Part shown: positions 15,575 through 22,678 of the stretch, piece by piece
Layout: every line of letters starts with the position of its first letter
How positions within the stretch are numbered: the stretch's first letter is position 1
Assembly: GCA_007118795.1 (NCBI GenBank)
Contig: SKQX01000063.1
Span: forward strand, 1-24,385
Origin: Thermoflexales bacterium
GTDB taxonomy: Bacteria; Chloroflexota; Anaerolineae; B4-G1
DNA length: 24,385 nt
Direction: 5' to 3'
Position numbers and translations under genes: made by a program
The notes under the pieces: model-generated
Database searches by the model: none
The model's input: the letters and a program-made list of their open reading frames with translations, nothing else
What the model was told of the DNA's origin: nothing

Positions 15575-16951
15575 GTGGCCCGATTTCCCATCGAGCCCTT
15601 CAAAATCAAGGCCGTGGAGCCCATCCGTAGGACGACGATGGAGGAGCGGGGGGCGATCCTGGAGGCCGCCGGCTACAACCTTTTCGCCGTTCGATCTGAG
15701 GATGTCTTCGTCGACCTGTTGACAGACTCAGGCACAGCCGCCATGTCGGATGACCAGTGGGCCGGCATGATGAGGGGCGACGAGAGCTATGCCGGCTCCC
15801 GCAACTTCTTCAACCTCGAGGACGCGGTTACATCCATCACCGGTTTTCGCTACTTCGTACCGACCCATCAGGGGCGCGGGGCGGAGAGCGTGCTCTTCGC
15901 GTGTACCGTTGAGCCGGGTCATCGCGTGCCCAGTAACATGCACTTCGACACCACCCAGGCCAACATCATCGTGCGGGGAGGTGAACCGGTCGATCTGTTG
16001 GCCGATGAGGGGCTCGATCCCACCAGCGATGTCCCCTTCAAAGGCAACATCGACCCTGGGAAGCTGGAATCGTTCATTGAGGAGATAGGGCCCGACCACA
16101 TCCCCCTGGGGATGCTGACGGTGACGAATAACTCGGGAGGTGGGCAGCCGGTGTCCATGGACAACATCCGGACCACCGGTGAGATACTCCATCGGCACCG
16201 CATCTCCTTCTTCCTCGATGCCTGCCGCTACGCGGAGAACGCGTACTTCATCAAGCTGCGCGATCCCCGATATGCGAACCGGCCGGTCCTGGATATCGCT
16301 CGCGAGATGTTCTCCTACGCCGACGGGTGCACGATGTCCGCCAAGAAGGATGCTCTGGTCAACATAGGGGGCTTTCTGGCTCTGAACGACGAAGCGCTCT
16401 TCCAACGGGTTCGCAAAGAGCTGATCCTGCGAGAGGGATTTCCCACCTACGGCGGGCTGGCGGGTCGGGACCTGGAGGCGGTGGCCCGGGGGCTGTGGGA
16501 GGGGTTGGATGAGAGCTACCTCTCCTACCGCCTCGCCCACACCAGATATCTCGCTGACCGTCTGTCCGAAGAAAGCGTACCCATCCTGAGACCTCCTGGG
16601 GGACACGCCGTTTATCTTGATGCCCGACGATTCCTACCCCACGTGGTTCAGTCCGAGCTCCCCGGTCAGGCGCTGGTCTGTGCCCTCTACCTGGAGGGCG
16701 GGATCCGGAGCGTCGAGATCGGCAGCGTGATGTTCGCGCGCAGAGACCCTGAGACGGGTAAGATGGTCTACCCGGAGCTGGAGTTGGTCCGTCTGGCCAT
16801 TCCCCGGCGTGTGTATACCCAGTCCCACCTCGACCACGTCGTCGACACCTGCAAGGACCTCTACGACCATCGAGAGGAGATCGGTGGCCTGCGCTACACC
16901 TACGCGCCGGACCTGCTGCGCCACTTCACAGCTCGCTTCGAGCCCCTGTAG
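15575..16951 (+). CDS. tnaA: Tryptophanase (beta-eliminating lyase family, PLP)
   Basis: The family cleaves aromatic amino acids with PLP; tryptophanase gives indole, pyruvate and ammonia, and tyrosine phenol-lyase gives phenol. The 458-residue protein has the shared core: FVPTHQGRGAE (94-104), DACRYAENAYFIK and SAKKD (255-259, with Lys258 the expected PLP lysine). The residues that separate the two activities point to tryptophanase: Asp125 in FDTTQ, Ile382 in SVEIGS (Arg in tyrosine phenol-lyase) and His450 in LRHFTAR (Phe there). Other stretches such as NIGGF look more like tyrosine phenol-lyase. The GTG at 15575 has AGGAGG 5 bases upstream; an ATG-less extension to 15500 overlaps the promoter. 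It stands alone, with no permease or TnaC-like leader. Confidence 0.88.
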   Translation: MARFPIEPFKIKAVEPIRRTTMEERGAILEAAGYNLFAVRSEDVFVDLLTDSGTAAMSDDQWAGMMRGDESYAGSRNFFNLEDAVTSITGFRYFVPTHQGRGAESVLFACTVEPGHRVPSNMHFDTTQANIIVRGGEPVDLLADEGLDPTSDVPFKGNIDPGKLESFIEEIGPDHIPLGMLTVTNNSGGGQPVSMDNIRTTGEILHRHRISFFLDACRYAENAYFIKLRDPRYANRPVLDIAREMFSYADGCTMSAKKDALVNIGGFLALNDEALFQRVRKELILREGFPTYGGLAGRDLEAVARGLWEGLDESYLSYRLAHTRYLADRLSEESVPILRPPGGHAVYLDARRFLPHVVQSELPGQALVCALYLEGGIRSVEIGSVMFARRDPETGKMVYPELELVRLAIPRRVYTQSHLDHVVDTCKDLYDHREEIGGLRYTYAPDLLRHFTARFEPL

Positions 16952-17010
16952 CCCGTCCCTAAACACCAACTCCAACCCCAACGCCAGCTCCAACCTCCAA
17001 TGCCAGCTCC

Positions 17011-17046
17011 GGGCGGGTCTGTGACCCGCCCGCTGCCGCAGGCAGC
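17011..17046. repeat. Two adjacent perfect hairpins (REP-like candidate)
   Basis: GGGCGGGTC (17011-17019) and GACCCGCCC (17023-17031) form a 9-bp stem with a 3-base loop. GCTGCC (17032-17037) and GGCAGC (17041-17046) form a 6-bp stem, again with a 3-base loop. The second hairpin starts at the base after the first. This format resembles dispersed intergenic repeats. Confidence 0.6.
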
Positions 17047-17215
17047 CCCCCGGTTTCTCCGCCCGGGCCCATCCCCGCCCTCCGACCATCTGCCGCACAT
17101 CTGTCATCTCGAGTAGCCCATCGTCCCCAACTTCCGCGCGCAAGCCACGCCCCACTCAGGATGGGACATACACCGGATGGGTTATCGGCTCGTAGTGAGC
17201 CACGCATCGTAGGGG

Positions 17216-17253
17216 AGTGGCGTCAAGCCACTGCGTCTAGGTGTTCTACACCT
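17216..17253. repeat. Second pair of small perfect hairpins
   Basis: AGTGGC (17216-17221) pairs with GCCACT (17227-17232) across a 5-base loop, and AGGTGT (17239-17244) pairs with ACACCT (17248-17253) across a 3-base loop. Neither is followed by a T-run. Confidence 0.5.
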
Positions 17254-17542
17254 GCCGAGGGCGTTGTCTGGCGTGCGAAGCTAAGCCGTGCGGGGCACCT
17301 GTCTGCAAACCCCGCCCTCCTGCGCTCGCTCAAAACGGTGAGTTCCCTAGCAGCGCCAGCAACGAGGAATCTCCGCCGTCGGCATAGCCCAGCCCACCAC
17401 AGCACCGTCGCGACCCAGAGGAGCCTTGCCTTGCAGCAGCTTCAGCGCCGGATGATCTCGCCTGTGCTGCACAGAGAATCGATGCCTGGCGCTCTCTGGA
17501 GTGTGTCAAACGCCCGTGTCCCGTAGCTGACGCGGTCGGGGA

Positions 17543-18595
17543 CTAAGCAGCCGGGCCTCGTCGCGACAAGAGGGCCAGCACGACAAATACGGCTGCGGAG
17601 ATGCTCACCAGGGCTACCAGCTTCTGCCACGGGGCTGCCATCAACGCCAGCGCCCCGAAAGCGGCACAGAACCCCCAATACAACAGGACGATGGCTTGTC
17701 TCGAGAGTCCCAGATCCCCCAGGCGATAGTGAAGGTGACCCCGGTCCCCCTGGACTGGCGAACGCTTATGGCGCACACGATCGAAGATCTGCCATGCCAC
17801 ATCCACGATCGGCAGCCCCATCACCATCAGCACCGTGGCAGTCCGCCCCCCGGCAATCAGCCCCAGTCCGGCCAGGGCGTAACCCAGGAAGAAGGCACCG
17901 GCGCTTCCCAGGAACACCTTCGCTGGCGCCAGGTTGAAGGGCAGAAAGCCCACCAGAGCGCCCATCAGCGCCAGCGGGAGCAGCGCCGCGCTGATCTGGG
18001 GCGGCTCGGCCCGGAACAGCATGTGGGCGGTCAAGACCAAACAGAGGATCGCGCCCACCCCGGCGGCAAGGCCATCCAGCCCGTCCAGCCAGTTGACTGT
18101 GTTGACCATCCCCATAACCCAGAGGAAGGTGAGGGGAACGTAGACCAGCGGGCCCCAGGGATAGTCAGCCAGCCGGACGGTACCAAGGACCGGTAGCGTG
18201 AACCGTTCCAGCCACAGCAGCGTAGCGAGGGCCAGCAGGGACAGCGCGATCTGGCATATCAACTGAGGCCCGGCGGGGAAATCGAACCGATCATCCAGCA
18301 ATCCGAACACGAAGGCCACCGTGCCGCCTATCAGTAGGCCGCGGAGTCGCGTCAGGTCGTCCGGACCGTAACCTGCCGTGAGAATGCCACCCCACCAGGC
18401 CGCGCCGAGCGCGGTCAAAAAGGCGACGAACACGGCCATGCCCCCCAGACGCGGGACCGGCCCCTGGTGACGACGACGTCCTCCCGGATGGTCGACCAGG
18501 TTCAGTCGGTCGCCCGCCGCGCGAACCACAGGGGTCAGGAGGAGTGCCAGCACCAGGGAGGTGGCGAAAACAAGAATGTGCTGGGGGAGAACCAT
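17543..18595 (-). CDS. Polyprenyl-phosphate sugar-1-phosphate transferase, WecA/TagO/MraY family
   Basis: Enzymes of this family move a sugar-1-phosphate from a UDP-sugar to undecaprenyl phosphate at the membrane, the first step in making cell-wall glycans. The 350-residue protein has about ten hydrophobic helices, an N-terminal DHPGGRRRHQGPVPRLGG loop, DDRFDF (101-106), NWLDGLDGLAAG (168-179) and a GDRGHLHYRL loop (283-292) of the WecA/TagO kind. The usual FxGDxG metal-binding motif reads FLGSAG (228-233), so its Asp is replaced by Ser. It follows upp by 50 bases in the same direction and is probably cotranscribed with it. The exact sugar cannot be told from the sequence. Confidence 0.88.
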   Translation of the reverse strand: MVLPQHILVFATSLVLALLLTPVVRAAGDRLNLVDHPGGRRRHQGPVPRLGGMAVFVAFLTALGAAWWGGILTAGYGPDDLTRLRGLLIGGTVAFVFGLLDDRFDFPAGPQLICQIALSLLALATLLWLERFTLPVLGTVRLADYPWGPLVYVPLTFLWVMGMVNTVNWLDGLDGLAAGVGAILCLVLTAHMLFRAEPPQISAALLPLALMGALVGFLPFNLAPAKVFLGSAGAFFLGYALAGLGLIAGGRTATVLMVMGLPIVDVAWQIFDRVRHKRSPVQGDRGHLHYRLGDLGLSRQAIVLLYWGFCAAFGALALMAAPWQKLVALVSISAAVFVVLALLSRRGPAA

Positions 18596-18645
18596 AGGCC
18601 GGTGCTCCGGACGGCTCTAGGCCGGAAGGCTAGGGCGCACGCAAG

Positions 18646-19275
18646 CTAGCCGGTGCCAAAGAGACGATCGCCGGCGTCTCCGAGTCCGGGCACGATAAGC
18701 CCCGCGTCGTTCAGATGTTCGTCGACGGCGGCGAGGAAGAGGGGGACGTCGGGATGAGCCTCCGAGAAATGGTGGATGCCCTCCGAGGACGCAATGATCC
18801 CCACGAACTTGATACGTTGGGTGCCCCACTCCTGGAGAATACCCACGGCGGCCGCCGCCGATCCCCCGGTGGCCAGCATGGGATCCAGAACCAGGCATAG
18901 ATCTACGGTTGGGCTGACGGGCAGACGGGCGTAGTACTCTATCGGCTCCAGCGTCTGCTCGTCGCGGCGCAGACCGATGTGCCAGACCTCAGCGTTCGGC
19001 ATAACGCTCCACACGCCCTCCACCATACCCAGCCCCGCTCGGAGGATGGGAACCAGGCCGACCCGCTCCACCACCTTCTGCTCATGGGATTGCCCCAGGG
19101 GCGTGGTGACCGACACCCCTTCAGTTGCCAGATCAGCCGTCGCCTCATAGGTCAGCAGGACGGAGATCTCTCGAAGCAGCTCCCGGAACTTCTTGGGATC
19201 GGTCCGCTGATCCCGCAGCAGAGCCATCTTATGCTTCACCAGTGGATGGGGCGACACGTGTACCTGGGGCGTCAT
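18646..19275 (-). CDS. upp: Uracil phosphoribosyltransferase
   Basis: Upp salvages uracil by joining it to PRPP to form UMP in the cytoplasm. The 209-residue protein is of normal length. It shows the N-terminal HPLVKHKMALLRD segment, VPILRAGLGMV (75-85), the PRPP-binding loop LDPMLATGGSA (130-140) and the C-terminal uracil-binding VPGLGDAGDRLFG. The ATG at 19275 has GAGGAGG 7 bases upstream and a strong promoter in the short gap to the divergent ruvB. Confidence 0.96.
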   Translation of the reverse strand: MTPQVHVSPHPLVKHKMALLRDQRTDPKKFRELLREISVLLTYEATADLATEGVSVTTPLGQSHEQKVVERVGLVPILRAGLGMVEGVWSVMPNAEVWHIGLRRDEQTLEPIEYYARLPVSPTVDLCLVLDPMLATGGSAAAAVGILQEWGTQRIKFVGIIASSEGIHHFSEAHPDVPLFLAAVDEHLNDAGLIVPGLGDAGDRLFGTG

Positions 19276-19302
19276 CCTTTACCTCCTCGATTGATGATGA
19301 CC

Positions 19303-19331
19303 ATTCTACTCCCGAAACCGTGGCTTGTCAA
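19303..19331 (-). promoter_or_regulatory. upp promoter, near-consensus
   Basis: On the minus strand a perfect TTGACA (19326-19331), a 17-base spacer and TAGAAT (19303-19308) lead to a short leader of about 20 bases with a GAGGAGG site. Confidence 0.8.
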
Positions 19332-19339
19332 AGAACTGC

Positions 19340-19367
19340 TTTCCATCTCGACCATTCCAAGTATAAT
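19340..19367 (+). promoter_or_regulatory. ruvB promoter, probably leaderless
   Basis: A perfect TATAAT (19362-19367) ends 9 bases before the ruvB ATG at 19377. The best -35 candidate is TTTCCA (19340-19345) with a 16-base spacer, which is weak. The predicted transcript starts at or within 3 bases of the ATG. Confidence 0.6.
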
Positions 19368-19376
19368 AGGCGTTCT

Positions 19377-20396
19377 ATGGACGAGCGGATTATCTCACCG
19401 GAGCTTGAGGCAGAGGAGGCCGTCCTCGATCAGGCCCTGCGCCCACAGCGTCTCCACGGGTTGATCGGTCAGCATCACGTCTGCGCCAATCTGTCGATTC
19501 TCATCGAGGCAGCCCAGACCCGTGGTGAGGCCATCGATCACGTCCTGCTCTATGGCCCGCCTGGCCTCGGGAAGACGACCTTGGCTCACATCATCGCCAA
19601 CGAGATGGACGTGCCCATCCGGATCACCTCCGGACCCGCCATCGAACGGACCGGTGATCTGGCCGCGATCCTCAGCAACCTCCGTCATAAGGAGGTATTC
19701 TTCATCGACGAGGTCCACCGCCTCGGTCGTGCCGTAGAGGAGATCCTCTACCCGGCGATGGAGGATTTTGCTCTCGACTTCGTCATCGGCAAGGGGCCCA
19801 GTGCTCGTTCGATTCGACTCAATCTTCCTCGCTTCACGGTCGTGGGGGCCACCACCCGCCTGGCGCTACTGACCGCACCGTTGAGATCCCGGTTCGGAGC
19901 CACGTTTCGAGTGGACTTCTACGATCAGGAGTCCCTCACGGCCATCGTACGACGCGCCGCTGGTGTCCTCCAGGTGGCCATCGACGGCGGTGGTGCTACG
20001 GAAATCGCCAGGCGGGGGCGGGGGACGCCGCGGGTGGCTCTGAGGCTGCTCAAGCGCGTACGGGATTACGCCCAGGTCCGCGCCGATGGGGAGGTGACCG
20101 CAGAGGTCGCTTGTGAAGCCCTGGAGATGCTGAACGTGGATCGACGGGGCCTGGATGACGTGGATCGACGCGTGCTCTGTACCATCATCGATAAGTTCGA
20201 GGGTGGTCCGGTCGGCCTGGATACCATCGCCGCGGCGGTGAGCGAGGAGCCTGACACCATTATGGACGTGATCGAACCGTACCTCCTCCGGCTGGGCTTC
20301 CTCGACCGGACGCCGCGGGGACGGATCGCCACGGCGCGGGCCTATCAGCACCTGGATCTGCCCTACGAGCGGTCGGAACAGCCGCCCCTCCTCTGA
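19377..20396 (+). CDS. ruvB: Holliday junction branch migration helicase RuvB
   Basis: RuvB is the AAA+ motor that, with RuvA, moves Holliday junctions during recombination and fork repair. The 339-residue protein has the normal length. Visible are the Walker A GPPGLGKTT (60-68), the Walker B FFIDEVHRL, a sensor-1 segment (VVGATTR), the arginine finger region LRSRFG and the C-terminal winged-helix part with LLRLGFLDRTPRGR. The frame is open further upstream, but the ATG at 19377 is the natural start of the family, and the longer versions would begin inside upp. No Shine-Dalgarno site stands alone from the promoter; only AGG overlaps the -10 region. ruvA and ruvC are not in the window. Confidence 0.97.
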   Translation: MDERIISPELEAEEAVLDQALRPQRLHGLIGQHHVCANLSILIEAAQTRGEAIDHVLLYGPPGLGKTTLAHIIANEMDVPIRITSGPAIERTGDLAAILSNLRHKEVFFIDEVHRLGRAVEEILYPAMEDFALDFVIGKGPSARSIRLNLPRFTVVGATTRLALLTAPLRSRFGATFRVDFYDQESLTAIVRRAAGVLQVAIDGGGATEIARRGRGTPRVALRLLKRVRDYAQVRADGEVTAEVACEALEMLNVDRRGLDDVDRRVLCTIIDKFEGGPVGLDTIAAAVSEEPDTIMDVIEPYLLRLGFLDRTPRGRIATARAYQHLDLPYERSEQPPLL

Positions 20397-20468
20397 GCCG
20401 CACCAGCTTCCACCTCGGGATCAACTGCTGAGGATGGGGCGGGCTTCTGCAACAGATTAAGGATAACT

Positions 20469-21785
20469 ATGACACCTGAGACCACGGCTTACGAGATTCC
20501 TTATGGTCGCTCCGCGATGTCCTTTCGACTCCCGGCTGGGATGAGAGGGACGGTGATCGCCACCAAGCGCGTGCCACCGCTGGAGGACGTGGAGTCGGCT
20601 GTTGCTGTAGCCCTGGCCAGCCCCATCGGCTCACCGCCGGTGCGCCAGCTGGCGGGCCGGGGCGACCGCGTGTGTATCGTCTTCACCGATATCACCCGCG
20701 CCAGCCCCGATGATGTACTGGTGCCCGGCTTCCTGCGGGAGCTGGAGGTCGCCGGGGTGCGGGATGAGGATATCACCTTGCTGTGCGGCATAGGCATGCA
20801 CCGCCCCTCAACGCACGAGGAGAAGCTGACCAAATTGGGCCGGGCGGTCGTGGAGCGGTACCGCGTCATCGACCACGAACCTCAGAACGAGGACGCTCTC
20901 ATCGATCTTGGCGTCACCCGGGGAGGGGTGCCCGTGTCCGTTCATGAAGCGGCTGTGAACGCCGATCTCCTGCTGGCCACCGGGCTGGTGGAGCCGCACC
21001 AGTACGCCGGGTACTCCGGAGGCCGGAAGACGGTAGCGGTGGGCGCTGCGGGAGAACCCCTCATCGAGCATACCCACGGACCGGCCTTCGTGGACGATCC
21101 CGACACGCGCCTGGGACGCATCGAGGGGAATCCGTTCCATCAGGCCATCACCGAGGCTGCCAACCTCGCCGGACTGGACGTCATCCTGAACGTGGTATTG
21201 GACGAGGAGGAGCAGGTGGTGTGCGTCAAGGCCGGGGAGCCGGTGGAGACGTACCGACAACTGGTCGAGTTCGCCCGCTCTCTCTACGAGGTGCCCATTC
21301 CCCGTCAATACGACGTCGCCATCGCCGGGGTGGGATATCCCAAGGATGCCAACCTCTACCAGGCGAGCCGGGCCGCGTCCTACCTCTTCTTCGCGCCGAC
21401 GCCGGTGGTAAGATCCGGCGGGTACATCGTCGTGCCCGCCCGGTGCGGGGAAGGGGCCGGGGAGGGGGTTGGTGAGCAGCGGTTCCTGGCCGCGATGCGG
21501 GACGCCCCCGACGTGCGGGCGATCCTGGGCGACGCTCGAGAGCACGGCTATCCGCCCGGTGAGCAGCGGGCTTTTGTGATGGCCAAGGTCCTGGAGGAAG
21601 TGAACGTGGTCATCGTCGGAAGCGCGTGCCCGGGGGTGGTGGCTGCCTGTAAGATGGAGCCGGTGGAGACGGTGGAGCAGGCCCTGGCGCTGGCCGCTGG
21701 TGACCTCGGACGGGACCTCGAGGTGCTCATCGTGCCCCACGCCTTGCTGACGCTGCCCGTGGTGACGCCGGAGGAATCACGGTGA
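20469..21785 (+). CDS. larA: LarA-family nickel-pincer 2-hydroxyacid racemase
   Basis: LarA racemises lactate with a nickel-pincer nucleotide covalently bound to a lysine; homologues act on other 2-hydroxyacids. The 438-residue protein keeps the catalytic set of the Lactobacillus enzyme: Arg77 (TDITR), His111 (GMHRP), His177 (EPHQYAGYSGG), Lys187 (GGRKT, cofactor attachment) and His203 (HTHGP). The exact substrate is not fixed by these residues. It follows ruvB by 72 bases with AAGGA upstream of the ATG, and its stop overlaps the GTG of the next gene. The cofactor genes larB, larC and larE are not in the window, so the cofactor must be made by genes elsewhere. Confidence 0.87.
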   Translation: MTPETTAYEIPYGRSAMSFRLPAGMRGTVIATKRVPPLEDVESAVAVALASPIGSPPVRQLAGRGDRVCIVFTDITRASPDDVLVPGFLRELEVAGVRDEDITLLCGIGMHRPSTHEEKLTKLGRAVVERYRVIDHEPQNEDALIDLGVTRGGVPVSVHEAAVNADLLLATGLVEPHQYAGYSGGRKTVAVGAAGEPLIEHTHGPAFVDDPDTRLGRIEGNPFHQAITEAANLAGLDVILNVVLDEEEQVVCVKAGEPVETYRQLVEFARSLYEVPIPRQYDVAIAGVGYPKDANLYQASRAASYLFFAPTPVVRSGGYIVVPARCGEGAGEGVGEQRFLAAMRDAPDVRAILGDAREHGYPPGEQRAFVMAKVLEEVNVVIVGSACPGVVAACKMEPVETVEQALALAAGDLGRDLEVLIVPHALLTLPVVTPEESR

Positions 21786-22678
21786 GCCCGCGGGACGTCG
21801 CGTCATCGGACTTTCCGGCGCGTCTCCAAGGCGGCGAGATCATCGTCGCCGATGGGGCTATGGGGACGATGCTGCAGGACGCTGGCCTGCCGCCCGGGAC
21901 GCCCCCTGAAGGCTGGTTGTTGGAGAATCCCGACCCCGTTCTTGACGTACATCGGGCCTACCTTGAGGCGGGGGCTGACCTGATCCTGACCTGTACCTTC
22001 GGCGCCACGCGCCCTCGTCTGGCCCGGAACCGCCTCGCCGATCGCGTCGGGGCCATCAACCGCCGGGCCGTCCAGATCGCCCGCGAGGCCGCGGGAACCG
22101 CTGCCTTCGTGGCCGGTGACATAGGCCCGCTGGGGGAGTTTCTGGCCCCCCTCGGAGAGCTGAGCCATGAGGAGGCGGTTGATCTCTTCGCCGAGCAGGC
22201 CGAGGCCCTCGTAGAGGCCGGCGTGGACGTCCTTTACATCGAGACCATGGCGGCCCTCGATGAGTTGAAGGCTGCCGTGGAGGGGGCTCTTGCGGTGGCG
22301 CAGGGCACGCCGGTGACGGCCACCCTCTCTTTCGACACCCACGGGCGCACCAGCATGGGTGTACACCCACGAGAGGCTGCCGACGCTCTCCTTGACCTGG
22401 GCGTCAGTGCCATGGGGGCCAACTGCGGGGCGACCTTGGACATGACCCTGGATGCCGTCCAGACGATGCACGAGACCGGCCCCGATTTGCCTCTCATCGC
22501 CAAGCCAAACGCCGGCCTTCCGCGGTTAGCGGATGATGAGGTGGTGTACGATGCCCCCGTGGACGTGATGGCGGCCTACGCTCGGAGGTTTGTGGACAGC
22601 GGCGCGAGGATCGTCGGCGGCTGTTGCGGCTCAACGCCCGAGCATATCGCTGCTATCGCCCGAGCCGTGCGCTCCTGA
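21782..22678 (+). CDS. Homocysteine S-methyltransferase family protein (stand-alone MetH N-terminal type)
   Basis: Members of this TIM-barrel family transfer a methyl group to homocysteine, or act on related thiols, using a zinc ion. The 298-residue protein has VADGAMGTMLQ (22-32), a TCTFGATRPRL segment and the three zinc ligands Cys215 (GANCG) and Cys281-Cys282 (GGCCGSTPEHI). It lacks the folate and cobalamin domains of full MetH, so the methyl donor is open. The GTG at 21782 overlaps the larA stop (GTGA) and has GGAGG about 8 bases upstream, which suggests coupled translation. The last 48 bases are also coding on the opposite strand. Confidence 0.88.
   Translation: MSPRDVASSDFPARLQGGEIIVADGAMGTMLQDAGLPPGTPPEGWLLENPDPVLDVHRAYLEAGADLILTCTFGATRPRLARNRLADRVGAINRRAVQIAREAAGTAAFVAGDIGPLGEFLAPLGELSHEEAVDLFAEQAEALVEAGVDVLYIETMAALDELKAAVEGALAVAQGTPVTATLSFDTHGRTSMGVHPREAADALLDLGVSAMGANCGATLDMTLDAVQTMHETGPDLPLIAKPNAGLPRLADDEVVYDAPVDVMAAYARRFVDSGARIVGGCCGSTPEHIAAIARAVRS

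Larger units (their letters stand above)
16952..17542. other. 590-base convergent gap rich in inverted repeats, no gene recognised
   Basis: The gap separates tnaA from the converging sugar-phosphate transferase gene. It begins with a CCAAC-rich, imperfectly repeated stretch in which GCCAGCTCC occurs twice. Two adjacent perfect hairpins follow (17011-17046), then two more (17216-17253). From about 17260 to 17542 I see nothing beyond low-quality open frames. No T-run marks a terminator for either gene. Confidence 0.55.

Noticed and set aside
15575..16951. Tyrosine phenol-lyase instead of tryptophanase
   Set aside because: The Arg that marks tyrosine phenol-lyase is Ile382, and Asp125 and His450 also match tryptophanase. 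Some background sequence is phenol-lyase-like, so the doubt is recorded as a finding.
17161..17526. Open frame in the gap between tnaA and the sugar-phosphate transferase gene
   Set aside because: It spans two hairpins, has no ribosome binding site and no recognisable similarity.
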